A stretch of 64,000 nucleotides of DNA from a gamma proteobacterium HTCC5015 (GTDB lineage: Bacteria > Pseudomonadota > Gammaproteobacteria > HTCC5015). The stretch lies in the NCBI GenBank assembly GCA_000155715.1, contig DS990603.1:1-64000 (forward strand). The letters run 5' to 3'. The notes beneath the pieces were generated by a model that saw nothing but the letters and a program-made list of their open reading frames with translations, was not told where the DNA came from and ran no database searches. Both the position numbers and the translations under genes were made by a program. This document shows, in pieces, positions 9,681-22,470 of this stretch; within the stretch, counting starts at the first letter, position 1, and every line of letters begins with the position of its first letter.

Positions 9681-9988
9681 TGATCCCCCTCCTCTTTTGT
9701 CTCGCTCGTGGTGCTGCCTATGACCTGATAAAAGACCTCGTCTTCGGCAATCATGCCCAAGTCATCGCGAGCCCGCTCCTCGACCGCGTCGAGGCCGGTT
9801 TTGAGGTCTCGGACTTCGGCCTGCAGCGCTTGGTTGCGCGCTCTGAGCTCTTCGTTTTCCCGCTGCTGCTGGTTGAGCTCTTGTTTTAAATGCCACCACT
9901 CGGGCACGCCGCCCTCACCAAACCACAGCTTAAACTGCAGTACCAAAATACCGCAGCACAGTAGCCCGATTAGCAGATTCCTTTTCAC
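9677..9988 (-). CDS. ftsB: cell division protein FtsB
   Basis: The 103-residue bitopic protein has a short cytoplasmic N-terminus, one transmembrane helix (about 4-22), a periplasmic leucine-zipper coiled coil (about 32-70, LNQQQRENEELRARNQALQAEV) and the conserved ERARDDLGMIAEDEVFYQV tail. It joins FtsL and FtsQ at the division site and helps activate septal peptidoglycan synthesis. Position between eno and ispD is standard. Confidence 0.95.
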   Translation of the reverse strand: MKRNLLIGLLCCGILVLQFKLWFGEGGVPEWWHLKQELNQQQRENEELRARNQALQAEVRDLKTGLDAVEERARDDLGMIAEDEVFYQVIGSTTSETKEEGDQ

Positions 9989-10083
9989 GCCTTCCCACTC
10001 GTATCAGGGCGTCTTAATCTCATCCGTCGCCCCAACATCAATCGCCCCACCGCGGAGCGCCCCGTGTCGAAGCGCTTGAGGCA

Positions 10084-10105
10084 GCGCGCTGTCGTCACAG
10101 CGCGC
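10084..10105 (-). terminator. GC-rich hairpin downstream of eno
   Basis: A perfect 9-bp stem (GCGCGCTGT / ACAGCGCGC) with a 4-nt loop lies 5 nt after the eno stop. No T-tract follows on the minus strand, so it may stabilise the eno mRNA end or attenuate rather than terminate. Confidence 0.4.
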
Positions 10106-10110
10106 ACCGA

Positions 10111-11412
<1,302 letters not shown>

Positions 11413-11426
11413 TCAAAAAAGTAAAC

Positions 11427-12259
11427 TTACAGGCCTTGTTCGGCCAGAGGCTGTTGTTTGACGGTATCGTCAAGCACTTTCATTGTGTGCAACAGCGCTT
11501 TCATTTGATCGAGCGGCCAGGCATTGGGGCCGTCGCTAAAGGCATTGGCGGGATCGGGGTGGGTTTCCATAAACACGCCCGAGACACCAGCGGCGATAGC
11601 CGCGCGCGCTAACACGGGCACGAACTCGCGCTGTCCGCCCGAAGAGCTGCCCTGCCCGCCCGGCAGCTGAACCGAGTGCGTGGCATCGAACACAACGGGG
11701 CAACCCGTCTCGCGCATCACGGCCAAGCCGCGCATATCCGACACCAAGTTGTTGTAGCCAAACGAAGTGCCTCGATCGCACACCATGATTTGCTCGTTGC
11801 CTGTTGAGCGCGCTTTACTCACCACCTGTTGCATGTCCCAGGGGGCGAGAAATTGGCCTTTTTTGATGTTGACTGGCAATCCCGCCGAAGCCACTTTGAG
11901 AATGTAGTCCGTTTGGCGACATAAAAAGGCGGGCGTCTGCATCACATCGACCACTGAGGCGACTTCGTCAATCGGCGTGTACTCGTGAACATCGGTAATC
12001 ACGGGCAGATCGAACTCGCTTTTCACTTTGGCGAGAATTTCCAATCCTTTTTCGAGCCCCACGCCACGCGGGCTATCAATAGAGGAGCGGTTCGCCTTGT
12101 CGAAGGAAGACTTGTAAATAAATGGAATACCGAGATCCTGCGTCAGGCGCTTCAGCGTTTCCGCCGTGTGCATCGCCAGCGACTCGCCTTCAATCGCACA
12201 GGGACCTGCAATCAGGAAAAACGGCTGATCGAGCCCGACTTGATATCCACATAAATCCA

Positions 12260-12260
<1 letters not shown>
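11427..12260 (-). CDS. kdsA: 3-deoxy-8-phosphooctulonate synthase (KDO8P synthase)
   Basis: The 277-residue aldolase has [34 protein letters not shown], the [10 protein letters not shown] segment, [12 protein letters not shown] and [11 protein letters not shown], all typical of KdsA. It condenses arabinose-5-phosphate with PEP in the KDO branch of lipopolysaccharide synthesis, confirming a Gram-negative host. Its start overlaps the pyrG stop by one base (TAATG). Confidence 0.98.
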
Positions 12261-13915
<1,655 letters not shown>

Positions 13916-14126
13916 TCAAGTTGTGGGTTAACTCAAGTCTGTGAATTCTACCCGAAGCCCCCTGCGCCCACAATGTAAATTACCGCCGCAAAAACGCGTA
14001 AAGATCACGTCATCAGCGCCTTTTTATCGACTCTAGCGCCAATTGACAGCCGCGCCTGTACTGTCATCGCTATGACATGGATATCAATTTATACTGCTCG
14101 CTTTGTAAGAAACTCGCCGCAACGCC

Positions 14127-14852
14127 ATGAAAATCTGTGTTATTAGCCTGAAAAACAGTCAAGAACGGCGACAAGCCGTCAAGCAACAAATGGATATTCT
14201 GGGCATCGACTTTGAGTTTTTCGACGCCATCACCCCCGACGATCCCAGCTGCCGATTCTACCGTCGCCTCGACAGGCGCAAATACCTGATCAACACCGGC
14301 CGCCACCCCTCACCTACCGAAATAGCCTGCTACGCCAGTCACTACGCATTGTGGCTTGAGTGCATCCGCAGCAAATCGCCCATGCTGATCATGGAAGACG
14401 ATTTCACCTTAACGCCGGATTTCAAAAACGCCTTGGTCGCCTGTCAAAGTCTCGCCGACCAATACGGTTACATCCGCTTACAAGAAGAGTATCGCGCCCG
14501 CAGTAAAGCAATTTTAAAACACGGCGAATTTACCCTCTCGCGCTATACTCGCGTGCCCCACTGCATGATGGCGTACAGCATCAACCCCAGCACCGCCAAG
14601 GCCTTTGTTCGCCTGAGTGAAACCCTGTCGGCCCCCGTCGATGTCATGCTCAAAAAGCACTGGGAACACAAGCAAGCCATATACGGCCTGACCCCCTATT
14701 CCGTCATCGCCTCTCCACACAGTAGCGACAGCACAATCAAGGGGCGGCAGAAACACCGAAAACCGCTACATATTCAATTGCAGCGCTTCCTCACGAAAGC
14801 CACATGGCCTGTGAGAAATGCTTTGATCTACTTCACGTGGCGGTTTGGTTAG
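14127..14852 (+). CDS. glycosyltransferase family 25 protein
   Basis: The 241-residue protein has the GT25 plan: N-terminal ICVISLKNSQERR, the EIACYASHYALWLEC motif (about 68-82) and the LIMEDDF metal/nucleotide motif (about 89-95). Family members add galactose or other sugars to lipooligosaccharide. Donor and acceptor cannot be told from sequence. It is a single gene, divergent from pyrG, with a short leader and no cell-surface cluster around it. Confidence 0.88.
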   Translation: MKICVISLKNSQERRQAVKQQMDILGIDFEFFDAITPDDPSCRFYRRLDRRKYLINTGRHPSPTEIACYASHYALWLECIRSKSPMLIMEDDFTLTPDFKNALVACQSLADQYGYIRLQEEYRARSKAILKHGEFTLSRYTRVPHCMMAYSINPSTAKAFVRLSETLSAPVDVMLKKHWEHKQAIYGLTPYSVIASPHSSDSTIKGRQKHRKPLHIQLQRFLTKATWPVRNALIYFTWRFG

Positions 14853-14974
14853 CTGCCTACCTCCTTGTCCCGCCGCCGTCATTCTGTACCTACCGTCATC
14901 ATCCTGAACCCACCGCCGTCATCCTGAACTTGATTTGTCTATAGGGACGTCGGCCCGGGGGCGGGAGTTCTACC

Positions 14975-15045
14975 GTAGGAGCTTGCCCTGCAAGCGAACA
15001 GAACTCGAGCCGCGCTGGTCATTCGCCTGCAAGGCAGGCTCCTAC
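14975..15045. repeat. inverted pair of GTAG-type REP sequences (REPIN-like)
   Basis: Two 24-nt elements, 14975-14998 and the inverse at 15022-15045, each begin GTAGGAGC and contain their own small hairpin (GCTTGC/GCAAGC; GCCTGC/GCAGGC). They match each other at about 20 of 24 positions and are separated by 23 nt. The GTAG head and paired inverted layout are those of REP elements mobilised by RAYT transposases in Pseudomonas and relatives. No RAYT gene is in the window. Confidence 0.7.
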
Positions 15046-15046
15046 T

Positions 15047-15117
15047 AGGGCTTTTGCGCATAAAAAAGCCCGCAACAGGTGCGGGCTTTTAAGAATAATG
15101 GCGGAGAGCGAGGGATG
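15047..15117. repeat. copy 1 of a ~72-nt direct repeat carrying the tRNA-Ser 3' end
   Basis: This copy runs from CTAGGGCTTTTG through a hairpin terminator (about 15062-15090) to the last 18 nt of the tRNA-Ser sequence on the minus strand (15099-15116). The second copy is 15223-15297. The repeated tRNA segment includes CCA and the 3' side of the T-arm. Confidence 0.75.
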
Positions 15118-15197
15118 GTACCACCGCTGCGCGGTGCGCTTGCAAGCTCGCGCGGTCTCGCGGCAAAGCCGCTCGGCTCGAACCCGCCCATTTAAAA

Positions 15198-15221
15198 TCG
15201 AGGGTTCGCCTCCCTCGCTCT
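15198..15221 (+). pseudogene. tRNA-Ser T-arm/acceptor remnant on the plus strand
   Basis: The sequence reads as the T-arm and 3' acceptor strand of the adjacent tRNA-Ser in the opposite orientation, with AA replaced by CC in the T-loop and the GCCA end missing. With the minus-strand copy at 15099-15116 it forms an imperfect inverted pair around a GC-rich ~80-nt filler. Confidence 0.55.
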
Positions 15222-15222
15222 C

Positions 15223-15297
15223 TAGGGCTTTTGTGCATAAAAAAAGCCCGCAGCATCATGTGCGGGCTTTTAAGAATAATGGCGGAGAGCGAGGGAT
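15223..15297. repeat. copy 2 of the ~72-nt direct repeat, containing the true tRNA-Ser 3' end
   Basis: This copy differs from copy 1 by one substitution in the CTAGGGCTTTTG flank, one extra A and a changed hairpin loop. It joins directly to the intact tRNA-Ser, so it is the ancestral copy. Confidence 0.75.
15239..15271 (-). terminator. rho-independent terminator of tRNA-Ser
   Basis: An 11-bp stem (AAAAGCCCGCA / TGCGGGCTTTT) with an 8-nt loop is followed on the minus strand by a T run, 8 nt after the tRNA 3' end. Confidence 0.85.
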
Positions 15298-15369
15298 TCG
15301 AACCCTCGATAGAGTTACCCCTATACGCCCTTAGCAGGGGCGCGCCTTCAGCCACTCGGCCAGCTCTCC
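15280..15369 (-). tRNA. tRNA-Ser(GCU)
   Basis: The 90-nt gene on the minus strand folds as a class II tRNA. It has acceptor stem GGAGAGC/GCTCTCC, D-arm GGCCGAGTGGC, anticodon stem CGCCC/GGGCG around CTGCTAA (anticodon GCU), a long variable arm (TATAGGGGTAACTCTA) and T-arm GAGGG-TTCGAAT-CCCTC. CCA is encoded. It follows csrA, an order common in gammaproteobacteria. Confidence 0.96.
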
Positions 15370-15502
15370 GCGGGGTTGTGTTCTCGAGGTGCCTAGCACC
15401 AATCGAGAGGCACGCATTATATACAAACGGGCAGCCATTTAAAGGCCGCCCGTTGGATTTCGCCAAATTTTTCTTGGCGAATATTTTACTTTCTGCGAGT
15501 GC

Positions 15503-15697
15503 TTAGCGATTGCCAATAGAATCGGGATCGTCTTGCTCTCGCTTGATACGCTCGTAAATTTCCTCGCGGTGAACCGCAATCTCCTTAGGTGCGTTCACAC
15601 CAATTCGGACTTGGTTACCCTTTACGCCTAGCACGGTCACAGTAACATCGTCACCCACCATTAGGGTCTCACCAACACGACGAGTCAAAATCAACAT
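15503..15697 (-). CDS. csrA: carbon storage regulator CsrA (RsmA)
   Basis: The 64-residue protein starts [20 protein letters not shown] and contains [28 protein letters not shown], the RNA-binding core with the two key Arg residues (R7, and R44-equivalent in the AVHREEI strand). It binds GGA motifs in mRNA leaders to control translation. It lies downstream of lysC and upstream of tRNA-Ser, the conserved neighbourhood. Confidence 0.98.
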   Translation of the reverse strand: MLILTRRVGETLMVGDDVTVTVLGVKGNQVRIGVNAPKEIAVHREEIYERIKREQDDPDSIGNR

Positions 15698-15842
15698 AGT
15701 TATATCCTCTTATCTTCCTTTATTTTCACATCACCTAGTTTGAAGTGCTCCTGAAAAAACACTCCCTTTCACCGATACCCATAAGCCAATAAGTTCACCA
15801 CTGCTCAATCGGTACCTTCAATGAAGAGTATAGCCAAGCTAA

Positions 15843-17063
15843 TTATTCTTGCTCCAAACCAAAACCGGCATGCAAAGCGCGAACTGCTAACTCGAGATAC
15901 TTTTCATCGATCACCACCGAAATTTTAATTTCTGAGGTGGAAATCATTCGGATATTGACACTTTCATCGGCCAAAATCTTGAACATTCTGCTTGCGATGC
16001 CCGCGTGAGAACGCATTCCCACGCCGACAAGCGACACTTTGACGATTTTTGCGTCGGCCACGACCGACTTGGCACCGAGTTCCGCTTGTACCGTTTCCAG
16101 CACGTCTACCGCTCTCTCGTAGTCGTTGCGATGCACTGTGAAAGTAAAATCGGTGAGCCCCTTCCCACCCATATTCTGAACAATCATGTCCACTTCAATA
16201 TTGGCGTCGGAGATGGGGCCTAGAATATTGGCGGCTACGCCGGGGTGGTCGGGCACCCCTTTAATAGTGACTTGGGCCTCGTCGCGGTTAAAGGCAATAC
16301 CCGAAATCAGGGCTTGTTCCATGGTGTCATCCTCATCAAGAGAAATAAGCGTGCCGGGGCCATCCTCGAAGGTCGACAGCACGCGCAGGGGTACATCGTA
16401 TTTTCCAGCGAACTCCACAGCGCGAATTTGCAACACTTTAGAGCCTAAGCTGGCCATTTCTAGCATTTCTTCAAAAGTGATTTTATCGAGTCGGCGCGCG
16501 TCTGGCTCGACTCTTGGATCGGTAGTGTAAACGCCGTCGACGTCCGTATAGATCTGACACTCGTCGGCTTTGAGAGCCGCCGCCAAGGCCACTGCGGTGG
16601 TGTCTGAGCCACCGCGCCCTAAGGTCGTAATATTGTTGTCACTGTCTACACCTTGGAATCCCGCGACCACCACAACCCGTCCCTGTTGCAGATCATTGGT
16701 GATGGCCTCGCTATCAATTTGCTCGATGCGGGCTTTTTGATGTGCGCTGTCGGTCAACATGCGCACTTGCCATCCAGTGTAGGAGCGCGCCGCTTGGCCA
16801 CGCGCTTCTAGTGCCATGGCCAACAGCGCAATCGTGACTTGCTCGCCGGTGGAAACGATGACATCCATCTCTCGTGCAGAGGGACGCTCCGATGCCGTTT
16901 TAGCCAACTCAATTAAGCGGTTTGTCTCACCGCTCATGGCAGAAACCGTCACCACAATGTCGTGACCCTGCTCACGCATTTTGATGACTTTATCGGCCAC
17001 ATTGCCAATGCGCTCTACCGTTCCCACGGAAGTGCCGCCGTATTTTTGTACGATCAATGCCAC
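15843..17063 (-). CDS. lysC: aspartokinase
   Basis: The 406-residue enzyme has the N-terminal kinase signature VQKYGGTSVGTVERI, GRGGSDTTAVALAAAL, TDVDGVYTTDPR and two C-terminal ACT domains (about 270-335 and 345-405) with GVGMRSHAGIASRMFKIL. It phosphorylates aspartate for Lys/Thr/Met and cell-wall diaminopimelate. The ACT pair suggests feedback by lysine and/or threonine. It is a monofunctional type with no homoserine dehydrogenase domain. Confidence 0.97.
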   Translation of the reverse strand: MALIVQKYGGTSVGTVERIGNVADKVIKMREQGHDIVVTVSAMSGETNRLIELAKTASERPSAREMDVIVSTGEQVTIALLAMALEARGQAARSYTGWQVRMLTDSAHQKARIEQIDSEAITNDLQQGRVVVVAGFQGVDSDNNITTLGRGGSDTTAVALAAALKADECQIYTDVDGVYTTDPRVEPDARRLDKITFEEMLEMASLGSKVLQIRAVEFAGKYDVPLRVLSTFEDGPGTLISLDEDDTMEQALISGIAFNRDEAQVTIKGVPDHPGVAANILGPISDANIEVDMIVQNMGGKGLTDFTFTVHRNDYERAVDVLETVQAELGAKSVVADAKIVKVSLVGVGMRSHAGIASRMFKILADESVNIRMISTSEIKISVVIDEKYLELAVRALHAGFGLEQE

Positions 17064-17176
17064 AACACACGCTCTCGCTTTGAATCATAAAAACGGCCGC
17101 CTAAAGCGGCCGAGGGCGGATTATAGAACCAAGAGTGCCAACTCGTATAGAGCGGCCAATCCGTACACGCGCCGAA

Positions 17177-19783
17177 TCAGCTCAGCTGCTCGCGCACCCA
17201 AGTTTCGACAGAGGCGAGAGCGCCCTCTAAGGCAGCGGGATCACTGCCCCCTGCCTGTGCCATATCGGGCCGGCCACCACCGCGACCGCCCACCTGCACA
17301 GCGACATGGTTGACGAGTTCTCCCGCTTTAATACGGCTCGTTTCGCTTTTGGTCACACCAGCCACCAAACGCACCTTATCGCCATCGGCTGCGCCGAGGA
17401 CAATCGCCGCCGCGCCGAGCTTATCTTTAAGCTGGTCGAGCGTGCTTCTCAGTACTTTGGTATCGGCCCCCTCTAGCGCCGTTGCCAGCACTTTAATGCC
17501 GTCGATCTCGACAGCCTGACTGGCAATGTCGCCACCAGCTTGAGACGCCAGTTTTGACTTTAGGCGCTCGAGCTCTTTTTCCAGCTGGCGATTTTTGTCC
17601 GCCAACTGTTCTACTTTATCAGCGACAGAGCCGCGATCTGTGCGCAGGCGCGCGGCCAATTGACGCACCGTGTCGTCGGTTTGTCGTACCCACTGCTGAG
17701 CCGCTATGCCTGTAATAGCCTCAACGCGGCGCACGCCCGAGGCGACACCGCCTTCACCGATCAGCTTAAACAGGCCGATATCCCCGGTGCGATCAACATG
17801 CGTGCCGCCACAGAGTTCAATCGAGTGATCGCCAATATTGAGCACGCGCACTTCATCGCCGTACTTTTCACCAAACAGGGCCATAGCACCTGCGGCCTTG
17901 GCGTCTTCCATCGTCATTAAACGCGTTTGCGTAGCGCGGTTTTTTAGAATCTCGGCATTCACCAAATCTTCGACTTGAGCCAACTCGCTGTCTGTCATAG
18001 GCTGAAAGTGGGAAAAGTCGAAACGCAAATACTCTTCGTTAACCAGCGAGCCCTTCTGCTGCACATGATCGCCCAACACTTCGCGCAGCGCCCAGTGCAT
18101 CAAGTGGGTTGCCGAGTGGTTGAGTTCCGTGGCGCGGCGCTTGGCCATGTCGACCTCGGCCAAAATATTATCGTTGAGCGACAGCTCGCCACACTCCAAG
18201 TGACCGATGTGGACAATCGCCCCGCCCTGCTTTTGCGTGTCATCGACGCGAAAGCGCACACCCTCGCTGACCAACACGCCGCGGTCGCCCACTTGGCCAC
18301 CCGACTCGGCGTAGAACGGTGTGCTATTGAGCACGACCATACCCTGCTGCCCCTCGGCGATACGCTCCACCTCCGAGCCATCGACGATCAAATGGCTGAT
18401 GACCGCCTCGTGGTTGAGGTGTTCGTAACCGGTAAACTCGGACTCCTCGGAAAACTCGATGCGCTCACTCAGATCAGCGCCAAACTGGCTCGCCGCGCGA
18501 GCGCGCTGGCGCTGCTCTTCCATGCAGGCCTCATAGCCTTCGAGATCGATATCTAACTCGTGCTCGCGGGCAATATCCGCCGTCAAATCGACGGGGAAAC
18601 CATAGGTATCGTAAAGCTGAAACACCGTTTCACCGGGAATGCGCTCCCCATCCAGCGAATCAATGGCTTGATTCAAAATCCCCATGCCCTGAGACAGGGT
18701 TTCTGCAAAACGCTCTTCCTCTTTTTTGAGCACTTGCTCAACGCGAGCTTGAGACTCGCTCAACTCGGGATAGGCCTCGCCCATTTGAGCCACCAGCTCC
18801 TCGACCAAGGTGTAGAAAAAGGGCTGGTTTTGACCGAGTTTATAGCCGTGGCGACAGGCGCGGCGGATGATGCGCCTCAATACATAGCCGCGCCCTTCGT
18901 TAGAAGGTAAAACGCCATCGACAACGAGAAAAGCACAAGAGCGAATATGGTCGGCGATGACATTAAGAGAACTGATCTCATGGCTGGGCTTTTCAACGCC
19001 CACCGCCTTGCCAGCCGCGTGAATCAGCGCCTGAAACAAATCAATTTCATAGTTGCTGTGAACACCCTGCAAAATGGCCGCCAAACGCTCCAGCCCCATG
19101 CCCGTATCCACCGAGGGTTTGGGCAGCGGTGTCAGCGTGCCGTCCTGACTGCGGTTGTACTGCATGAACACGAGGTTCCAAACCTCGATATAGCGATCGC
19201 CATCTTCCTCGGGTGTGCCGGGAGGGCCACCCCAAATGTGCTCGCCGTGGTCGTAAAAAATTTCGGTGCACGGACCACAGGGCCCCGTGTCACCCATTTG
19301 CCAAAAATTGTCTTTGGCGCCGATGCGCGACAAGCGATCGGGGTCGACACCAATCTCTTTTAGCCAAATGTCAGCCGCCTCGTCGTCCTCCTCAAAAACG
19401 GTCACCCACAGCTTTTCTTTGGGCAGGCCAACCACCTGAGTCAGAAATTCCCAGCCGTAGTGAATCGCGTCGCGCTTGAAGTAATCGCCAAAGCTAAAGT
19501 TACCCAGCATTTCAAAAAAGGTATGGTGGCGCGCTGTGTAACCCACATTTTCCAAATCGTTGTGTTTGCCGCCCGCACGCACGCAACGCTGAGACGAGGT
19601 TGCACGGTTGTAATCGCGCTGCTCCTGCCCGAGAAACACATGCTTAAACGGCACCATGCCCGCGTTGGTAAACAACAGGGTGTCGTCCCCTGCGGGCACC
19701 AGCGAACTCGAGGGCACAACGGCGTGGCCCTTGCTGGCAAAGTAGTCGAGGAACTGCTTTCGAATATTGGCGCTGCTGGTCAT
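17177..19783 (-). CDS. alaS: alanyl-tRNA synthetase
   Basis: The 868-residue enzyme has the class II catalytic core ([35 protein letters not shown]), the editing domain with zinc ligands HSATHLMH (about 555) and CGGTHVDR (about 657), and a C-terminal coiled coil plus DHHA1 domain ending [15 protein letters not shown]. All landmarks are intact. It sits between recX and lysC as in other gammaproteobacteria. Confidence 0.98.
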   Translation of the reverse strand: MTSSANIRKQFLDYFASKGHAVVPSSSLVPAGDDTLLFTNAGMVPFKHVFLGQEQRDYNRATSSQRCVRAGGKHNDLENVGYTARHHTFFEMLGNFSFGDYFKRDAIHYGWEFLTQVVGLPKEKLWVTVFEEDDEAADIWLKEIGVDPDRLSRIGAKDNFWQMGDTGPCGPCTEIFYDHGEHIWGGPPGTPEEDGDRYIEVWNLVFMQYNRSQDGTLTPLPKPSVDTGMGLERLAAILQGVHSNYEIDLFQALIHAAGKAVGVEKPSHEISSLNVIADHIRSCAFLVVDGVLPSNEGRGYVLRRIIRRACRHGYKLGQNQPFFYTLVEELVAQMGEAYPELSESQARVEQVLKKEEERFAETLSQGMGILNQAIDSLDGERIPGETVFQLYDTYGFPVDLTADIAREHELDIDLEGYEACMEEQRQRARAASQFGADLSERIEFSEESEFTGYEHLNHEAVISHLIVDGSEVERIAEGQQGMVVLNSTPFYAESGGQVGDRGVLVSEGVRFRVDDTQKQGGAIVHIGHLECGELSLNDNILAEVDMAKRRATELNHSATHLMHWALREVLGDHVQQKGSLVNEEYLRFDFSHFQPMTDSELAQVEDLVNAEILKNRATQTRLMTMEDAKAAGAMALFGEKYGDEVRVLNIGDHSIELCGGTHVDRTGDIGLFKLIGEGGVASGVRRVEAITGIAAQQWVRQTDDTVRQLAARLRTDRGSVADKVEQLADKNRQLEKELERLKSKLASQAGGDIASQAVEIDGIKVLATALEGADTKVLRSTLDQLKDKLGAAAIVLGAADGDKVRLVAGVTKSETSRIKAGELVNHVAVQVGGRGGGRPDMAQAGGSDPAALEGALASVETWVREQLS

Positions 19784-19846
19784 CTTTTCTCGTTTCCAGT
19801 CTCTGGAGTGTTATCTTGAGGATTTGTTGCTAAGCGTATGTAGATA

Positions 19847-20355
19847 CTACCATTGTTCGCCGCTTTGAGGCGCCGACAAGGCGTATTGAATATGCTCGGC
19901 GTAAAAGCCTCGGCCCTGTAAAAAGCGCATCCGCTTGGCGCGCTCATTGTAATCATCTATTGGCTGTGTGCCATATTTCTTTTGGTAGGCGAGACGAGCC
20001 GCCTCGAACCAATCTAAATCGCTGCGGCTCAACTGCGATTCAACCAAGCCGCCCTCAAGTTGGTGCTGAGACAACTCCGCACGCACTTTCATTGGCCCCT
20101 GCCCACGCCGATAGCGATTGTTGACCCAGTCCTCCACAAAGCGCTGGTCGCTTTGTAGATTCTCCTCGCGCAGCTGTTCCAACACCTTTTCGGCCAATGC
20201 CGTATCGGCTCCCTTGGCACACAGCTTGTTGATCAATTCGTAGCGCGAGTGCTCGCGTCGAGCAAGCGCGTCCATAGCGGCCAAACGAACAGCGGCGGAG
20301 TCAGCTTCGCTAAGCCGCCCCGCCGCCTGTTGACTCGCCTTTTTGCGACCGCCCA

Positions 20356-20356
<1 letters not shown>
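19847..20356 (-). CDS. recX: regulatory protein RecX
   Basis: The 169-residue helical protein contains AMDALARREHSRYELINKLCAKG, VEDWVNNRYRRGQGPMKVRAEL and RMRFLQGRGFYAEHIQYAL, the three-helix repeats of RecX. It modulates RecA filaments. It starts directly at the recA stop, so the two are co-transcribed under the LexA-type control usual for recA; I did not find a clear LexA box. Confidence 0.93.
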
Positions 20357-21402
<1,046 letters not shown>

Positions 21403-21536
21403 TGTCTATGACCTCATATTAAGGATGTAAAAACGGGCTGAATTATCACACAGCCCCCTTGAGCTTCATAGCCCGCATTGGGGCGTGGAAGCACTATATC
21501 TTGTGTTGCGTCATTCCGTGTCGCAATACACGATAT

Positions 21537-21764
21537 CTATTGATTTAATTTTGATTCGAGGGATTTCACCTTAGCTTCGCCTTGGCGAATCTTCAAATTA
21601 ACGGCTTTCAGTTGCTTTTTTAACGCTTTAATCTCTTTTTCAGCGTCGGCTTTGAGCTGCTTGGCCTCCGTAGAAGCTTGGCCCTGATCCGCTGTCTGTT
21701 CTTCATTGGCCCAGCCCGCGGTACAAATCATCGTCAAACTGGCTGCAAGCACTAAATATTTCAT
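21537..21764 (-). CDS. small periplasmic coiled-coil protein
   Basis: The 75-residue protein has a Sec signal peptide (KYLVLAASLTMICTAGWA, cleavage after A19) and then a Lys/Glu-rich heptad pattern to the end (about 32-75). I do not recognise the family. The ATG overlaps the pncC stop as ATGA, and GGGAGAG precedes it on the minus strand. It sits between pncC and recA, which are usually adjacent in gammaproteobacteria. A structural or envelope role is only a guess. Confidence 0.7.
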   Translation of the reverse strand: MKYLVLAASLTMICTAGWANEEQTADQGQASTEAKQLKADAEKEIKALKKQLKAVNLKIRQGEAKVKSLESKLNQ

Positions 21765-22294
21765 ATTGGGGTCTCTCCCTCATTTGGGTTCTGATGTGTC
21801 ATGTGCTCGAGCAGCAACTTAACGGCCTTGGCCGCGGATTGGTCGCGAATGGCCTGCCGGCTGCCCGAAAATTGATAGCGTCGAGCATAGCGAATGCCGT
21901 GGCGAGATGCTACGCCAAAGCACACCGTGCCCACGGGTTTTTCTTCAGAGCCACCGCTGGGCCCCGCAATGCCGGTAATCGACACGCCCCACTCGGCCTC
22001 GCTGGCCATCATGGCACCGTGCGCCATGGCGTCGGCGACCTCTTCCGATACCGCGCCGTGCGCATCGATTAGAGTAGCGGCCACCTGCAACTGTTCGATT
22101 TTAGCGGCGTTGCTATAGGTGACCCAGCCACGATCAAACCACGCGGAACTACCTGAGAACTGGGTAAATAGGGCCGACAGCAAACCGCCCGTGCAGGATT
22201 CCGCCGTCGCCACCTTTTGGTCACGTGCCAGCAGGCCGTCCGCCAAGCGCTGAACATCCGTTTCTAGAGAGCTGAAAAAAGTCGCGTCAAACAT
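21761..22294 (-). CDS. pncC: nicotinamide-nucleotide amidase (CinA C-terminal domain, PncC)
   Basis: The 177-residue protein is the stand-alone CinA C-terminal domain with KVATAESCTGGLLSALFTQFSGSSAWFDRGWVTYSN and GIAGPSGGSEEKPVGTVCFG. It deamidates NMN to nicotinic acid mononucleotide in NAD recycling; the N-terminal COG1058 domain is absent, as in PncC/YgaD. I chose the ATG at 22294 over the GTG one codon earlier. The pncC-recA order is conserved. Confidence 0.92.
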   Translation of the reverse strand: MFDATFFSSLETDVQRLADGLLARDQKVATAESCTGGLLSALFTQFSGSSAWFDRGWVTYSNAAKIEQLQVAATLIDAHGAVSEEVADAMAHGAMMASEAEWGVSITGIAGPSGGSEEKPVGTVCFGVASRHGIRYARRYQFSGSRQAIRDQSAAKAVKLLLEHMTHQNPNEGETPI

Positions 22295-22470
22295 CACACA
22301 GCATGATAGCTGCGGGATGCTGAATTGTCATTGCCGAGACGGCGTTTTACCGCAGCCGAACAGCCTGCATACCGCCACCACATTCGTTGGTTTTAAAGCT
22401 CCTAGCCCTCTCGTAGCGGACTCAATACCTTGCAGAGCGATCCAAAGTATCGACAGGAACGCGACAACGC

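Larger units (their letters stand above)
14853..15279. other. repeat-rich region between the GT25 gene and tRNA-Ser
   Basis: I find no gene in these ~430 bases. They hold a dispersed repeat with the core GTCATCCTGAAC (twice, about 14878-14932), an inverted REP pair, and a duplicated tRNA-Ser 3' end with its terminator. Each is listed separately. Confidence 0.7.

Noticed and set aside
14043-14076. TTGACA ... TATGAC as the promoter of the GT25 gene
   Set aside because: The spacing is about 22 nt and the -10 is weak; not convincing.
15098-15506. Plus-strand ORFs over tRNA-Ser with the text GGERGIRTLD
   Set aside because: They are translations of the tRNA-Ser gene read on the opposite strand, a well-known false annotation.
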